From Ectocarpus siliculosus (lineage: Eukaryota; Sar; Phaeophyceae; Ectocarpales; Ectocarpaceae): a stretch of 53,541 bases of DNA. Positions 12,201 to 22,857 of this stretch are shown here, one piece after another. The stretch lies in NCBI GenBank assembly GCA_000310025.1, contig FN649745.1, positions 416,138-469,678 on the forward strand, written 5' to 3'. Made by a program: the position numbers and the translations under genes. The notes beneath the pieces are model-generated. The model was not told the origin of the DNA. It did no database searches and was given only the letters and a program-made list of their open reading frames with translations. The stretch's first letter is position 1; each line of letters starts with the position of its first letter.

Positions 12201-15200
12201 GTCGCCGACGATCCGCCCCCGGAGGAGGACAGCACCCGCAGCCTCGAGGATGAACTCTTGCTCGAGAAGGTGAAGGCCGAAAGACTGCAGCGGAAGGTCG
12301 ATTACCTCACGCCGATCGTGGCCGGACTCAAGCGACAAGTTTCCAACGAGAAAAAAAAGGTGCGTGCGTGCGTGCGTGCGTGCGTGTGTTTTTTGCAGTT
12401 GTTTTTTTCCCGTAAATTTTTACGAGTAGAAGTATGTTTTTTTATATAGATGTCAACTTTATAGAACGTTTAGTACTACCTGCTGCTGGCTGCTGTGAGT
12501 CTACATGAGGTAGCTCTGGTGTCCCTGCTCATTTGTAGTATAGCTATTATATTTGTATGCTTTATTTTTTGTTACAATGCCGTGATGTAGTTGTGCGCGC
12601 TGTAGCGCACGGATTCAAGCAGAAATTTAGCTGTTGTACACGGCGGAGTATACAAAAATCCGCTTCCGCTGCTGCTGTACTGCCTATTCGATCATGTTGC
12701 AGACGAAGCGAGCCAAGCTTAATCTTGGGAACCTCAAGGCTGACGAACCGGTGGGGGGGGCGGAGCAAGAGGAACCTGAGCAGGAGAGGGTAAAGGGTGG
12801 TGGGGAGTTGCTCTCTGCAGAGGATGAGAAGAAGGTGTTGGAGCGCGTCATCAAGAACCGTCTCAAACCCGGCGGAAAATTTGGTGAGACTGCTGCCAGG
12901 CTATTTCAGTCGTTTGTGCAAGGGGGCGTCTCTCTCAACATGACGCAGCAGCTGCTTCAGTCTACCATGTACCACACCACGGGGGTGCGACTCAAACAAG
13001 ATCTCAACATCACGTGTGCCCGCAACACGGTCAAGGTTCTTGCTCTCGGCATTACGCAGCTAGATGGGAATGAGTTGGTCAAAGCGATTCTCAAGGCGCC
13101 GTTTTTGCTGATTGCCGGTGACGAGTCTCTCCGCAACGGGGACAAGAAGTTCCCCATCTTCGTCGCTTTTTACGACGTGGAGGCGGACGCGCCGTGGTTT
13201 GGATTGGTGCGCGTATGTAGCATGAAAGACAAGACAGCAGAAACACAGGCTCAGCTTTTTTACGAGACGATCGTCGACACGCTCGGGTACCCAAAACACC
13301 AGGTGCTCTACGTGTTGAGTGACAACACCGCGTCTGTTTCCTCTGAGGGGAAGGGTTGTGTGAAGCTGTTGCAGAGAAAGCTACGGGGAGAGGATACCAC
13401 CAAAAAATCCACAAAAAGAGCTACAGGAGGCACCAGCAGCGGCAGCAGCAGCAGTGGTCGTGGTGTTCAGCAACGAAACGCACCGGCGGCGGCGGCCGAA
13501 CGGGCGGGGGCGGGCGGGGGGCGGGCCAAACGCAAACAAACCGCCGCTGCAGAGGGAGCGGACAAAAGGCAACGCAAACGGGGTGCAGGGGGGGGGAAAG
13601 GGAAAGGGAAAGGGAAAGGGAAAACAGAGGCACCGCCGACTCCTCCTGCACCTACCAGGACGAGTGGTCGCAACAGGACGCAGACATGGAAAATCCAGGA
13701 GGCAGATGGGGGGGGCAGCTCGGCGGAAGAGAGCGGGTGTGAGAGCTGAAGCGTTTCACTGGTGTTGATACTTGCGTTCTTCAGAGATGCTCGCGTCTCT
13801 ATTTGCAACTAGATGTCATGTGTTGGATGCGTTTTGTTGTGGAGGTCATGTGGTGGTGGGAGGGTTGTTTTCAGTAGCTTCCTTCGTACGCGTGAGGTCT
13901 TTTCGCGTGTGACCGAAGTTGAAGTTGAACGAGAAGTTTTGTGATTTTTGATGCGTTCGTGCGCGTGAGCACGCACTCAACAAGAGCGTTGAGAAGCATG
14001 GTGTGAGAGATAGCAAACGACGCTCGACTCTGTCGTTATCTACCTGCGGCCTTCTGAGCTGCAGCCTTCGTTTTGTACACATGATGGCGGTGTTGCACAC
14101 GGAGAGGCAGAGCGATAAAATGATGTTTGTGAAAGTAATGTTTCGCTGTTGATTTTTTTCCGACGATTTTTTTCCGACGATTTTTTTCCGACTTGAAAGC
14201 AACGTCACTCAACCGCCGTCCACATTTACTCCGACTCTAATTCTGCTGCGGTCACCCGCGGCCGCCGATTCCCTTCCTTCTCTAACGTAACCAGCAAATC
14301 ATCTGCAGCTTCCGGTTCCAATACTCTTTTTCTGCTCAAGTTTTCGGCCGGTTTTCGTGCGTGGGAGACAGCCTTTGCTTCCCTTGCCTTCTCCAAAACC
14401 TTTTTGCCAGCGGCACGGATTTTTTCGCCCGTCGCATCTGCGCACACGATATCTCTAGACTCGGCTGACTTCCACCCCCCAACACGAACAATATCCATCT
14501 CAGCCATGTCCGTCTTCTGTGCGCATGAGTCGAACTTCGAAAAGAAGGCTTCGATCAACTGCTGGTGAATGGGAACAAAGTAGAATCGGTGACACACCAA
14601 CTTGTACAGGAGGGGAAAATCGAACAGACGCGCCAACGCTGACGTACCCTTTGGTGCACCCTGGTCAACCTCCTTGTCACCCCACCCAGAATTCGCATAC
14701 TGCTCGAGTTCGTTCCTCACAGAACGGTCGCTATCAATGCGTGAAAACAGCCCGAACGTCAACTCATCTTTCCTTCTTGCATCGGTGGTTCCCCCCAAAT
14801 CCTTCACGAGCTGCGTTCGGTATTCCCTCTCCCTTTCCGTGCGCGGCTCTCCCTCGTATAGAGCAGACCAAGCTACATGAAGGAAGGCACGCGCAAACTC
14901 CGGCCCCACCGCCTGCTCTACAGCCCCTTCCCCCATGATTCCTGTCCGAGCGAAAAACGAGGGGCATCCAATCCGCGCCATGCTCAGAGGTAGCTGCTGA
15001 TGCCGCTCCATCCACTTGATCCATCGCTGCTTGAACTCGGCAAAAAAACCCTTGTCCTCACTGAAGTTTGTCATGAATAATTTCGCCTGCAGCACGACAG
15101 CGACAGCGTTTGCGACCAGTTCAAGCGGTAAAAACATTAGTGTCACCAGGCAAAAAGCAGAAGCAGTGGCACCAGTACTAGCGACAAGCACCAGCCGTTA

Positions 15201-17764
15201 CAAGCAGTGAGAGGTAGTGGCGCGACAAGCAGAGGGAGGTAGTAGCAGCAAGAGGGTGCGGAGAAATGTGGAGGGGGTAACGACGAAAGCAAGTTGATGA
15301 GAGAGAAAAAAACGTGAAAATTCGCGATATTGCAAACCACCACGGCCGTTCACACAGCAGCAGCAGCAGCAGCAGCAGCAGCTCCAGGCTGAACCCCTCT
15401 CTATTCCAAACTGCAATACTCAGGCCCGCCACCACTCACCATCGCTTCAGATAGGGTTGTTTGAACGCGTTCCAGGACCGCTGCGAAGTAGGTCTTGGGG
15501 TCCTTGCGGATAGTCTCCAACTTGACCAGCAGCAGGCGAGAGAAATCAGCCACCTCCACCAAACGCATCCCAGGAAACAGCTGCCGACCGACCCCTTCGC
15601 CCTTCAAAAAGAACCCGCCCTTGCCACGAATCCAGTTGTACGCCCAGTCGAACAACAGCTCCCCGAGCCTTGCCGTGAACATAACATGCACACGAACCAG
15701 AGGGTCTCGCAGCATGTACGCCGATTGGAGCCAGTAGTTCCTGAATGTGGTCTTGTTGAGGTTGCGAGCAGCGTACTCGCAAAAAAGCCACTCAACCTGC
15801 TCCCAGCGTTTACACAGGAGCTTGGCCCCGTCCATAACCACCATCCAACGCGTCTCGGCAGGTCTGACGAACTTGATGAGCCATGGCTTCGCGTCCGGGA
15901 ACTGCTGCTGCACTACCCTCTTCCACCGCTGAAAATTGGCGTTCGAGGATTCCGAGCGGCTTGTGTTGTACCAAACCATACCAAGAAGGGAGAAAACATG
16001 GTCGCGCTCCCACTCATGCCAGGAACCCTTACCAAGCGGGCCCATGAAGTACACACTAGTCATGCCCGCAGTGATAGAGATGTGCAGGACGTGTAGAACA
16101 CACCCCAGGCGATGCGCGTGAATGATGGGCGGCTCAACCTCGCTGCCGCCGCCGCCGCCGCCGCTGCTGCTGCTGCTGCCGTTTTTTTCAGCAGCAGTAG
16201 CGGCGGCGGCAGGTGTCGGCGTGGCTTCACCGCCCGGCTGCTGCTCGGGTGTGTTATAAGGCATGTGTTGTAGAGTGGAACCGCGCAGAGGTGTTGTGGT
16301 TGTGCCCACAGCAGCAGTGCATATCAGAGCTCACACACGAGCGGCGCAACGGCGCCCTCGCGCGTACACGTCAGCTGTTTTTGGGGAGCTTTCGGACCGT
16401 TCCGTGCAATTTAATTGGCCAGCTGATTTTCCATCAGCAAGATCCGAGGTCGTTTTTTCAAATTTTTTCCTATAGGAAATTTGGCCGATTGACACCCCTA
16501 ACAGTTTTCTTCTGTTGCTGCTGTTTCTGTCTTTGATCCAAAGGATAGTTTAGCCTCCCCCATGCTGGCCCCTCGCGGGGTCCCAGTTCATGGCAGATAG
16601 AAGTGTTTTGTGTTTTCAACCGCACGAGACTGAAGTCTTTTCATTGGTCAGCCGGTTAGCGCGGTCGATCCTAATAATAAAAACACACACACTGTTGGCG
16701 TTTTCATCTGCTTACGACAGATGCCCTTTCACTTGTCGGCCGGTTGGAGCGGTCGATCTCTTTTAAGACGCACACACACGGCACGACCATTTTTGAATTT
16801 TGGTGTGTGTTTTTATTTCTTTTCAGTTTCGAGCGAAGGTGGCGCTGGCGGAGCTTCAGGTAGGGCACAAGCAGAAGGGCGCGCACCTCATCGGGCAGCT
16901 GTTGCGTCGTTACCCGAGCTACCCGGAAATGCTGCTGGCGGCCGCTTCGGTGAGGTCTCGCTCTTCATATGTGTTGCAATCGTTGTCGCTACTCTTCCTG
17001 CTGCTTTTATTGTGTTGTTGTCGGGGTTGCTCTTGTTTGTCTACTTCACCCCAAATCCTGGGCGAACACTAATATACGAATCCGGCATAGCGGCACCTCG
17101 GGTAGCTGAGACACCGCGAGCCTAATGTGTCATCGGCGTAGCAAGGGAGGGATTGGGAGTTCGATTACCATGGTTTAGTTGTGCCGTCCGCTTTTTGGTC
17201 GAGCTTCATGTGTCCGGTTTTATTAACGTTCCTGTGGTGCCTTTAACCCTGTCCGATTTTGTTGTTGAAATTTGGAACAATTTGGGCGTGTTGCCTGGCT
17301 TGAAACAACGTCCACCTCCGTTGAGATTCTTGAGTGAACGAAGTACTTCTGTGTATCTCTGTGAGATATGTCCTCGGAAAGCGATTCGCTTTGTACTTGC
17401 GGGTCTTAGCGAAAGAGACTTCGGGTCGAAAATAAGGATATTAAAGGAACGTGGCGCATTTTTGCCGTCGCGGTTGTTCTTGCAACATTCACGGAGCCCC
17501 CCCTCCCCTCTTCTGGTATGATGACGAAACCAGGTGGCCTGGAGCGACGGCGAGTTGGTAGAGAGCCAGGAGATGTTCGCCGAAGCGATTCGCTTGGACG
17601 GGCGCCTCATGGACGAGAACTACATCTGGCTCATCCTCCGCTGGCCGGAGCAGCCGCTCAGCATGGTGAAAGCGCTCCGCTCGGCCTCCAGCGCCCCGAA
17701 GGGGAGCGGCCTCGAGGCCCTGGGGCTAAAAACGCTCCTGTCTATGCCCCGCGAGGTCATTTGA
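6294..17764 (+). CDS. TPR protein, chloroplast (thylakoid) lumen common-family-like
   Basis: Helical-repeat scaffold protein, probably plastid-targeted. Well-supported exons: 8882-8992, 9212-9613, 10052-10165, 10682-10792, 16827-16949 and 17534-17764 (TGA). All are phase 0 with GT/AG borders. A tentative first exon, 6294-6563, encodes a basic start, a hydrophobic stretch and a CAEGF site like a heterokont plastid signal peptide; it also joins in phase 0. The next exon adds a second hydrophobic stretch ending in ASPAVAE, which resembles a thylakoid-lumen cleavage site. TPR motifs are visible: RAYSNRGNTRLSL with AILDYSESIDLVP, then SALADYDHAVVLDP, and VYISRGDANTLLGQGRDALD with a following helix. 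Total about 453 residues. The resemblance to plant lumen common-family TPR proteins is from memory. Intron 6 is about 6 kb because a hAT-like transposon sits in it. The first exon is the main doubt; there could be an unseen exon between 6564 and 8881. Confidence 0.7.
7812..8078 (-). other. Orphan coding-like fragment in intron 1 of the TPR gene
   Basis: An 88-codon open frame antisense to the TPR gene. Its second half (NPLQRFSKLDYFTAERMHQD and onward, to a stop) has normal protein-like composition, unlike most shadow frames nearby. No family was recognised. It could be a decayed transposon fragment or chance. Confidence 0.2.
11207..11211. repeat. Left target-site duplication ACAGT
   Basis: ACAGT lies directly before the left terminal inverted repeat and is repeated exactly after the right end at 16501-16505. 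The duplication cannot be extended to 8 bp: CACACAGT on the left against ACAGTTTT on the right. Confidence 0.75.
11212..11227 (+). repeat. Left terminal inverted repeat
   Basis: TAGGGGTGTCAATCGG, exactly matching the reverse complement of 16485-16500. Similarity continues loosely for a few bases inward (GGGCACATTTTGG against GGCCAAATTTCC). Confidence 0.85.
11652..13749 (+). CDS. Transposase subunit A: coiled coil plus N-terminal half of DDE core
   Basis: Two exons, 11652-12359 and 12703-13749, phase 0, give 584 residues. Donor is AAG/GTGCGT and acceptor TTGCAG. Exon 1 starts with a Ser/Ala-rich leader and a basic KKKKRR stretch (possible nuclear signal). A long charged coiled coil follows (residues ~75-235, heptad-like Glu/Lys/Arg/Ala), suited to subunit pairing. 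Exon 2 holds the RNase H-like part: IAGDESL with the first acidic residue near D376, and VLSDNTAS with the second near D443, followed by EGKGCVKLLQRKL. The family's next blocks (C-x2-H, TRW, catalytic Glu, C-terminal dimerisation part) are absent. Instead the protein ends in a low-complexity Ser/Gly and Lys/Arg tail with repeated GKGK, then a stop. The missing blocks are encoded on the other strand at 16264-14226. No BED zinc finger was seen. Confidence 0.7.
12360..12390 (+). repeat. TGCG/GTGC tetranucleotide run at donor site
   Basis: Five to six GTGC units begin exactly at the GT donor of the transposase A intron. Repeat-length change here would move the donor within identical sequence and would probably be tolerated. 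Confidence 0.7.
14151..14192. repeat. Three perfect 14-bp tandem copies
   Basis: GATTTTTTTCCGAC is repeated three times without mismatch between the 3' ends of the two convergent transposase genes. Being T-rich on one strand and A-rich on the other, it may serve in 3' end formation; that role is a guess. Confidence 0.75.
14226..16264 (-). CDS. Transposase subunit B: C-x2-H, TRW and C-terminal half
   Basis: Two exons, 16264-15440 and 15086-14226, phase 0, give 561 residues. Donor is ATG/GTGAGT; acceptor GTGCTGCAG. A flexible Gly/Ser/Ala leader (residues ~10-45) precedes HRLGCVLHVLHI, which has the Cys-x2-His spacing typical of hAT-like cores (C55, H58). PAETRWMVVMDGAK (TRW 138-140) matches the conserved RW motif of the same region. 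Exon 2 has QQLIEAFFSKFD followed by a Lys/Arg-rich end and stop. The third catalytic acidic residue (Glu) should lie in exon 2 but cannot be fixed by eye. This is what should follow subunit A in a normal transposase, yet it has its own start, opposite strand and own stop. The acceptor is the least certain part, because the frame is also open upstream of it. Confidence 0.65.
16485..16500 (-). repeat. Right terminal inverted repeat
   Basis: Reverse complement of TAGGGGTGTCAATCGG, directly followed by the ACAGT target-site copy at 16501-16505. Just inside it is a short palindrome around CCTATAGG. Confidence 0.85.
16501..16505. repeat. Right target-site duplication ACAGT
   Basis: Exact copy of 11207-11211, directly outside the right terminal inverted repeat. 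Confidence 0.75.
16636..16785 (+). repeat. Diverged tandem repeat in TPR-gene intron
   Basis: Two diverged copies of a unit built around CATTGGTCAGCCGGTT, then CGGTCGAT and an ACACACAC stretch, begin near 16636 and 16726. A third copy lies at about 11155-11210 directly left of the transposon. The transposon therefore landed beside or within an older intronic repeat. Confidence 0.6.
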
Positions 17765-19570
17765 CAAGGTTTCGAGCTTCTCGACCTCGGCGTCTTTGTC
17801 CTGATCTGACCGGGTTCGGTTCGACGTTTTTTATCGCATCTGGTCACGTCGCACGGTTGTCTGATGCCAAATTGACCTGAGGTGCAGTCTTGCTTTGGTC
17901 TACGCAAGCCGGCTCCGCAAGCTGGTGATGCCTGGTGCTGAGGAGTGGGCCCAGTCGATCAGGGCACCGGCTGCTGGTTTACCGAAGACGCTGCGGGGGG
18001 TGTGAACGAGAAGAGGATTTGCGAAGGGGGGGGGTGAGGCTTTTGGCAGAGTACTGGCTGGTGGATGTTGGGGATTAGAAGCGTGGGAGGAAGATGGCCG
18101 AGCATCGCACCAGTGACGGGTATTCTCAGGCCCCATATCGCAGCTAGGGGTTACGCGAGAGGGGCACGAGAGGAAAAGGGGAGTTCCTTGTTGAAGGTGG
18201 CAGCTGGGCTGCTCCCGATCGCATGGAACGGCGTTTTCACGGCCGTAACACGCGGACCGACAGACAGCGTCGTTGTGAATACTGTATAAAGAGGGGTGTG
18301 TATCGTGCGCGGTCCGACACGTACTCGGATGTACGTTCGATCGTTTTGAAACCGTGCGGGTGGTTTGTGTGAGAGGTAAAGCAAAGTATTGTTGGGTCGT
18401 AAAGCGAGGCACACGCCGGATGTTAGTAACGTGCGGAGGGACCACCAAGCGCACCTGCGTGGATGGCGACGTGTCGCTTTGGACTTGTTTTAAGGTTTGG
18501 TCGGGATTGCGAGAAAAGGGGCAGCCGCCCATCAAAGACGTTGGGTTGTTCGGCTTTGGCAGAAAACATACCCAGCCGCAACGCGACGGCCGAGAGGACA
18601 CATGATACGTAATTTGATGGCGTGTATGTTGGGCATCCCTGGGTTTGACTGATGATGTGGAGAGCGTAGGACCTGTGGTGTTCTTGCAAATCCACACGAC
18701 GCAACAGTGGACACAAAATTTTCGTCGTATTGCCGTCGAAAAGCATTTTTCCTTGCCAAGGATTTTGAGCAACGCAAGTGGTGAAGACTCTTCGCCAACA
18801 GCCCTTGGCTGCAATGGTATGAAAGCGAGGCACGAATTGGGCTGAAAAATAGCTAATTGCAGTTGTGTGGGGGGGGTAAATTCGGTGTAGTGTGCGTTTG
18901 GGCGCGTTGCACAATACATATCATGCGAGCTTAGACGACCGGGTGGCGAATTGGTGGAGGAGGCGCGGGTGTGAGAGCGCATGGTTGGACCTTTCGTGTA
19001 CTTGCCCACTTTGTCGAGAGTTGCTGTTGCGCTGGCACGAGTCAGATTGGGCGTGTGAGAACTAGATCGTGTGGCAGTCGGTCGGTGTCGATGGCAGTCT
19101 GAGGGTGTGCGGTACCTTGAATCACCAGCCTGGTTGTTCTAGTGTGTGTGTGATGTCGCGGTTGTAACGTTGAATGTGTAATTGGGTGAAAGAGTGTTCG
19201 CAGCAGCAAGTCGATGAGATTATGATTGCGCGATGTGGGTTGGTACGGCATGTGTCGTCTGTATTAAAATGAGTTTTTGTTTCCGGGCTACCTTTGCACG
19301 TGGCTGCGTTTGCCTTGGATCACCCGGTTTTCCCTTGAGTTTGTTGGCACCAAGTCTCTTGTTCTCCCTGTCTACTTCTGGTATGTTTCTTGCGGTAGTG
19401 GTATTGGCGCTCTCCAGAGTTTTGTTTCTGGGAGGGATAAATGCACGGAAATGGCAAGAGATGTGCCGTTGATGGTCTTGCTTGGTCCTGCGTGTCGTTT
19501 GGGCTCTTGGATGTATTGAAAAAGGCGGGTGCTTCCCCGATCCTCACGTTGTAGCGTTGCACTCTGGTCG

Positions 19571-19715
19571 GCCGTAATATTGAACTGAAAGAGTGTGCGA
19601 ACGGTGGTAAGAGAAAAATAACACGAACGATGTGTGTCAATTCCGGTCGTAAAATTGAACTGAAAGAGTGTGCGAACGGTGGTAAGAGAAAATTAACACG
19701 AACGATGTGTGTCAT
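19571..19715 (+). repeat. 75-bp tandem duplication, two copies
   Basis: Copies start near 19571 and 19646; both contain TTGAACTGAAAGAGTGTGCG and ACACGAACGATGTGTGTCA with only a few substitutions. A weaker relative (GTAATTGGGTGAAAGAGTG) occurs near 19180. Confidence 0.75.
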
Positions 19716-20711
19716 ATTTGTGCAAGTTCGCAAGCGTATATGGATGATGCCTTCGGGCACCCGGCTGAGTCACCGAAGGAGACACTCGGGCAAACGGGTT
19801 GTGCATGCAGGGAGGTTGGCAACAAGAGTCGCACAAACCTTCACCCACCAAAGCCAATGAACGAAGATTCCCCGAAACCGCGAGTGTACCGCTACAATGA
19901 TTCGCCGGGAATGTGACTGGCCGAGGGCATATATCTACTCTGCACGGGATAATTCCTTGGCACACCCGACGTTGCCATGGTACTCGCCAAGATTGTTTTG
20001 GAGCAGGTCGACGTGTTGGCAACGCCTCTGAATGATCGATCATGTCGCGTTCTTCTTTCGGCGGTGGTAACGTGTGCGTACCGTCCGGCGAAGGTGTGCA
20101 AAGGGCAAGCATCCCCTCCTACCGAACTGAACGAAAGAGTTAATATAAGCGGTTTTCGCAAGGACCAACACGTGAGATTCGTGACATCGACCTGAGCACG
20201 AGTCCTCATCATTTCCCTCTTTTCCTAAAACCCAAACAAATAGGGGTGTCAGGGTCCTTGGACGGGGGATACCGGTAGTCGAATTCGACATGGCGATCGA
20301 TTTCGGGCTACTGGCGCAGGACGGAGAATTTTCATAAGAGATATTTTCGACTACTCTTCGCTCTTTCTCTCTTCGGACAAGAAATCTGCATCACCCATAT
20401 GGAGTGAAATCGGACGTCGTAGACAGAGAGTGCTCTTGCTTCCCTTTGGGTTCCTCTCTGCCGAATGATGACAAAGAACGCCTCTTTGACCAAGAAAATA
20501 TAACGCCTCTGCCGAAACTCGCCAACCCCCCAAATTCACGGCCTCCCCCGTGCAATGGTGGCTTCGTTCGTGGACACCTGGTGACAAAACCTACGTACAC
20601 ATAACACCGACGCCTGTCGTCCTCTCCCGAAAGATTCAATATTGCACTTTGTGGGGTGGGCACACCGGCCGCAGAGTGGATGGAACGTGTTTGCCTCCTG
20701 GCCGCGAAGCT

Positions 20712-20968
20712 CTGCTGAGCTGTCCAGACGCAGGTCTGATGCCACAATTTACCATACGTTCCTGGGCGCTGATTCTTGCTGGAAGCAGCGCGGCAAGGAC
20801 TGCACGGATGATGGTGTCGTTGTTTCGTGGTGATGGTGACGGCGCGTCCAGTTGGTTGCTCCAGGCTGTAAATAGTTTCGTCGAACAATGTCGTACGTGG
20901 CGTGTGGAAAGTAGGAGATGAACGAAGTGAAGAGCCAAAGAGGACGCGGTACACAGCAGTCGTTGGAT
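20712..20968 (-). repeat. Inverted repeat arm 1 (257 bp)
   Basis: Reverse complement of 21409-21664; about five differences were counted by eye over the arm. Both arms start at ATCCAACGACTGCTGTGTAC and end at GACAGCTCAGCAG, with abrupt loss of similarity outside. The spacer is 440 bp. Confidence 0.85.
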
Positions 20969-21408
20969 ATCTTGTCCAGTACAACTTCGTGACTTGTCCA
21001 TGACTCACCACGGGTTTTGCCAATACCACAGCTAGCTCCTGTTGTATTCGGGGAAAGGACATACAAAGCCATGTACATCTGGTCGGTTAGGTTTCGCAAC
21101 CTATCGCCATACCAAGGGTTATCAATTACCATATATTACCATATTACTTTCTCCACACCAAGGTATCAATTTTCATATTTTGGAGATTTTCTTGGGAGGG
21201 ATCGGGTGGTAGTCGTCTAATTGCAATACAAAATATAGGCCCCCCAGGAAACCAGGTTTGCGTCCGGGTACCTATATGCGCGAGAACGGACCCTCTCTTG
21301 TGAACCCCCAACCCATGATCACAAAAACGGGTACGTATGTAGCGCATCAAGAGAGCACCTAACCCGCTGACAGTATGCATGAAACATCTTCACTCAAGGC
21401 ACACGTTG

Positions 21409-21664
21409 ATCCAACGACTGCTGTGTACCGCGTCCTCTTTGGCTCTTCACTTCGTTCATCTCCTACTTTCCACACGCCACGCGCGACATTGTTCGACGAA
21501 ACTATTTACAGCCTGGAGCAACCAACTGGACGCGCCGTCACCATCACCACGAAACAACGACACCATCATCCGTGCAGTCCTTGCCGCGCTGCTTCCAGCA
21601 AGAATCAGCGCCCAGGAACGATGGTAAATGGTGGCATCAGACCCGCGTCTGGACAGCTCAGCAG
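21409..21664 (+). repeat. Inverted repeat arm 2 (256 bp)
   Basis: Partner of 20712-20968. Read in the shared orientation, one frame stays open across both arms, so the unit may derive from a coding or transposon sequence. No family was recognised. Confidence 0.85.
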
Positions 21665-22857
21665 TCCCCCATACTATGCGGCTTGCTTGAAGCGGAGTCC
21701 AAACCCCAAGAAAAGAAAATGGCCAACAACATTTTTTTTGGCAGTCCGGAAGGAGGGGGAGGGGGTATTCAGGTGTGCGGGATGGCTTTTTACGTGCACC
21801 CTTGGCCATACTGTACCCGAAAAAAATATCAGCATATGAGCGGAAAACGAGCACACCACGACACCCTGATACATCAAATCCGGATGTCCATCCGTCCTCG
21901 GTATGTCACGGGTAGTGAAAGTGTTTGATCCCACATGCAAGCCTTACGCTATCATCTGGCTCGAAGAACACGAGCAAACCAGCTATTACGCAATCTTATC
22001 CCTCGGGCATGGAATCGTCGGTCCATCCGAGGCCAAAACGCGTCGCAAACCACAAGGTAGGCACACTCTGTGGGCAGGTTCGTGGAACGCCGCGTACTCC
22101 ACAAGCGGAATGTTGCCTTGCGGACGACATACATACCTCCTGGGAGGAATCTGTGGTAAACACGAAGCCATATGCCCTGGGGGGGCTACAGGAAGTCAGG
22201 TGGAGGCTGTGTTTCGGAGGTGAAGGAAACACTCTCTGAGTTGCTGAGGACGAGATCCAGATCACTCAAGACATCTTCCTGCGTCGATGGCTGAATGGCA
22301 GCATGCGGTGCAACAGAGCAGTTGGTCGCGCGACAGATGTATCAGAGACGCCGTTGGGGTGACATGCAGGTGTAGTACAGTAGTGTTACAAGGGCGCTTA
22401 GTGCCAAGGGATTTGACCGGCCTTTTGTGCTGTTCACCCGGCACCAGCCAGAGTATGAGACCACATCAATATGCGTCTGTGCCACACCATACTACCGGCC
22501 TTATATCAGGGCGACCGGTCTTCTTCGGGGATCAATATTGCTGTAGTACAAGTAACAAACTCCGGGCGCTTCATTTTGTGGGGAAAAATTCTGCAGACCC
22601 AAACAGCGACGAGCCAAGATGGCAGGCAGCACCAAATGAGAATCCCGCGCGTGCTTCGTATCGTCAACGCGGTAGAGTGTCATCGTACGCAGCAATGTGC
22701 GTCCTTGAAATGGAATGCCGAAAAAGGGGTCCATAGTGTAGCACGCAAGCACGTAAGTGTGGGCAGAACAAGTGAACGTTAACTGTACCGTAAAGAGCGT
22801 ATGAAAAAACAAGATTTGTATCCCAATCTACTGAGTACCAGCAATCACGCACAGGCC

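Larger units (their letters stand above)
11212..16500. mobile_element. hAT-like DNA transposon with split transposase, 5289 bp
   Basis: Both ends carry the same 16-bp terminal inverted repeat, TAGGGGTGTCAATCGG (11212-11227; reverse complement at 16485-16500). Exact ACAGT direct repeats flank it. The TAGGGGTGTCAA start matches the usual form of hAT ends. Inside are two convergent spliced genes, 11652-13749 (+) and 16264-14226 (-), which together hold the blocks expected of a single hAT-like transposase. Both frames are open with clean splice borders, so the copy may be young or still active. The element lies in an intron of the TPR gene, whose flanking exons 10682-10792 and 16827-16949 are intact. 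Assignment to hAT rests on end sequence and motifs, not on a search; KDZ-like or other DDE superfamilies are alternatives. Confidence 0.8.
17765..22857. other. Gene-poor region between TPR gene and ERCC6L2-like gene
   Basis: About 5.1 kb between the converging 3' ends of two genes. Several open frames exist, the longest 17900-19009 on the minus strand, but none shows a domain, an intron pattern or family similarity. The recognisable content is repeats: a 75-bp tandem duplication near 19571-19715 and a 257-bp inverted repeat pair at 20712-20968 and 21409-21664. Confidence 0.55.

Noticed and set aside
17900-19009. 369-codon minus-strand open frame
   Set aside because: No domain, low-information composition rich in Ser, Thr, Pro and Cys, neighbouring frames equally open, and no splice or start support. 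It lies downstream of and antisense to the TPR gene's 3' end.
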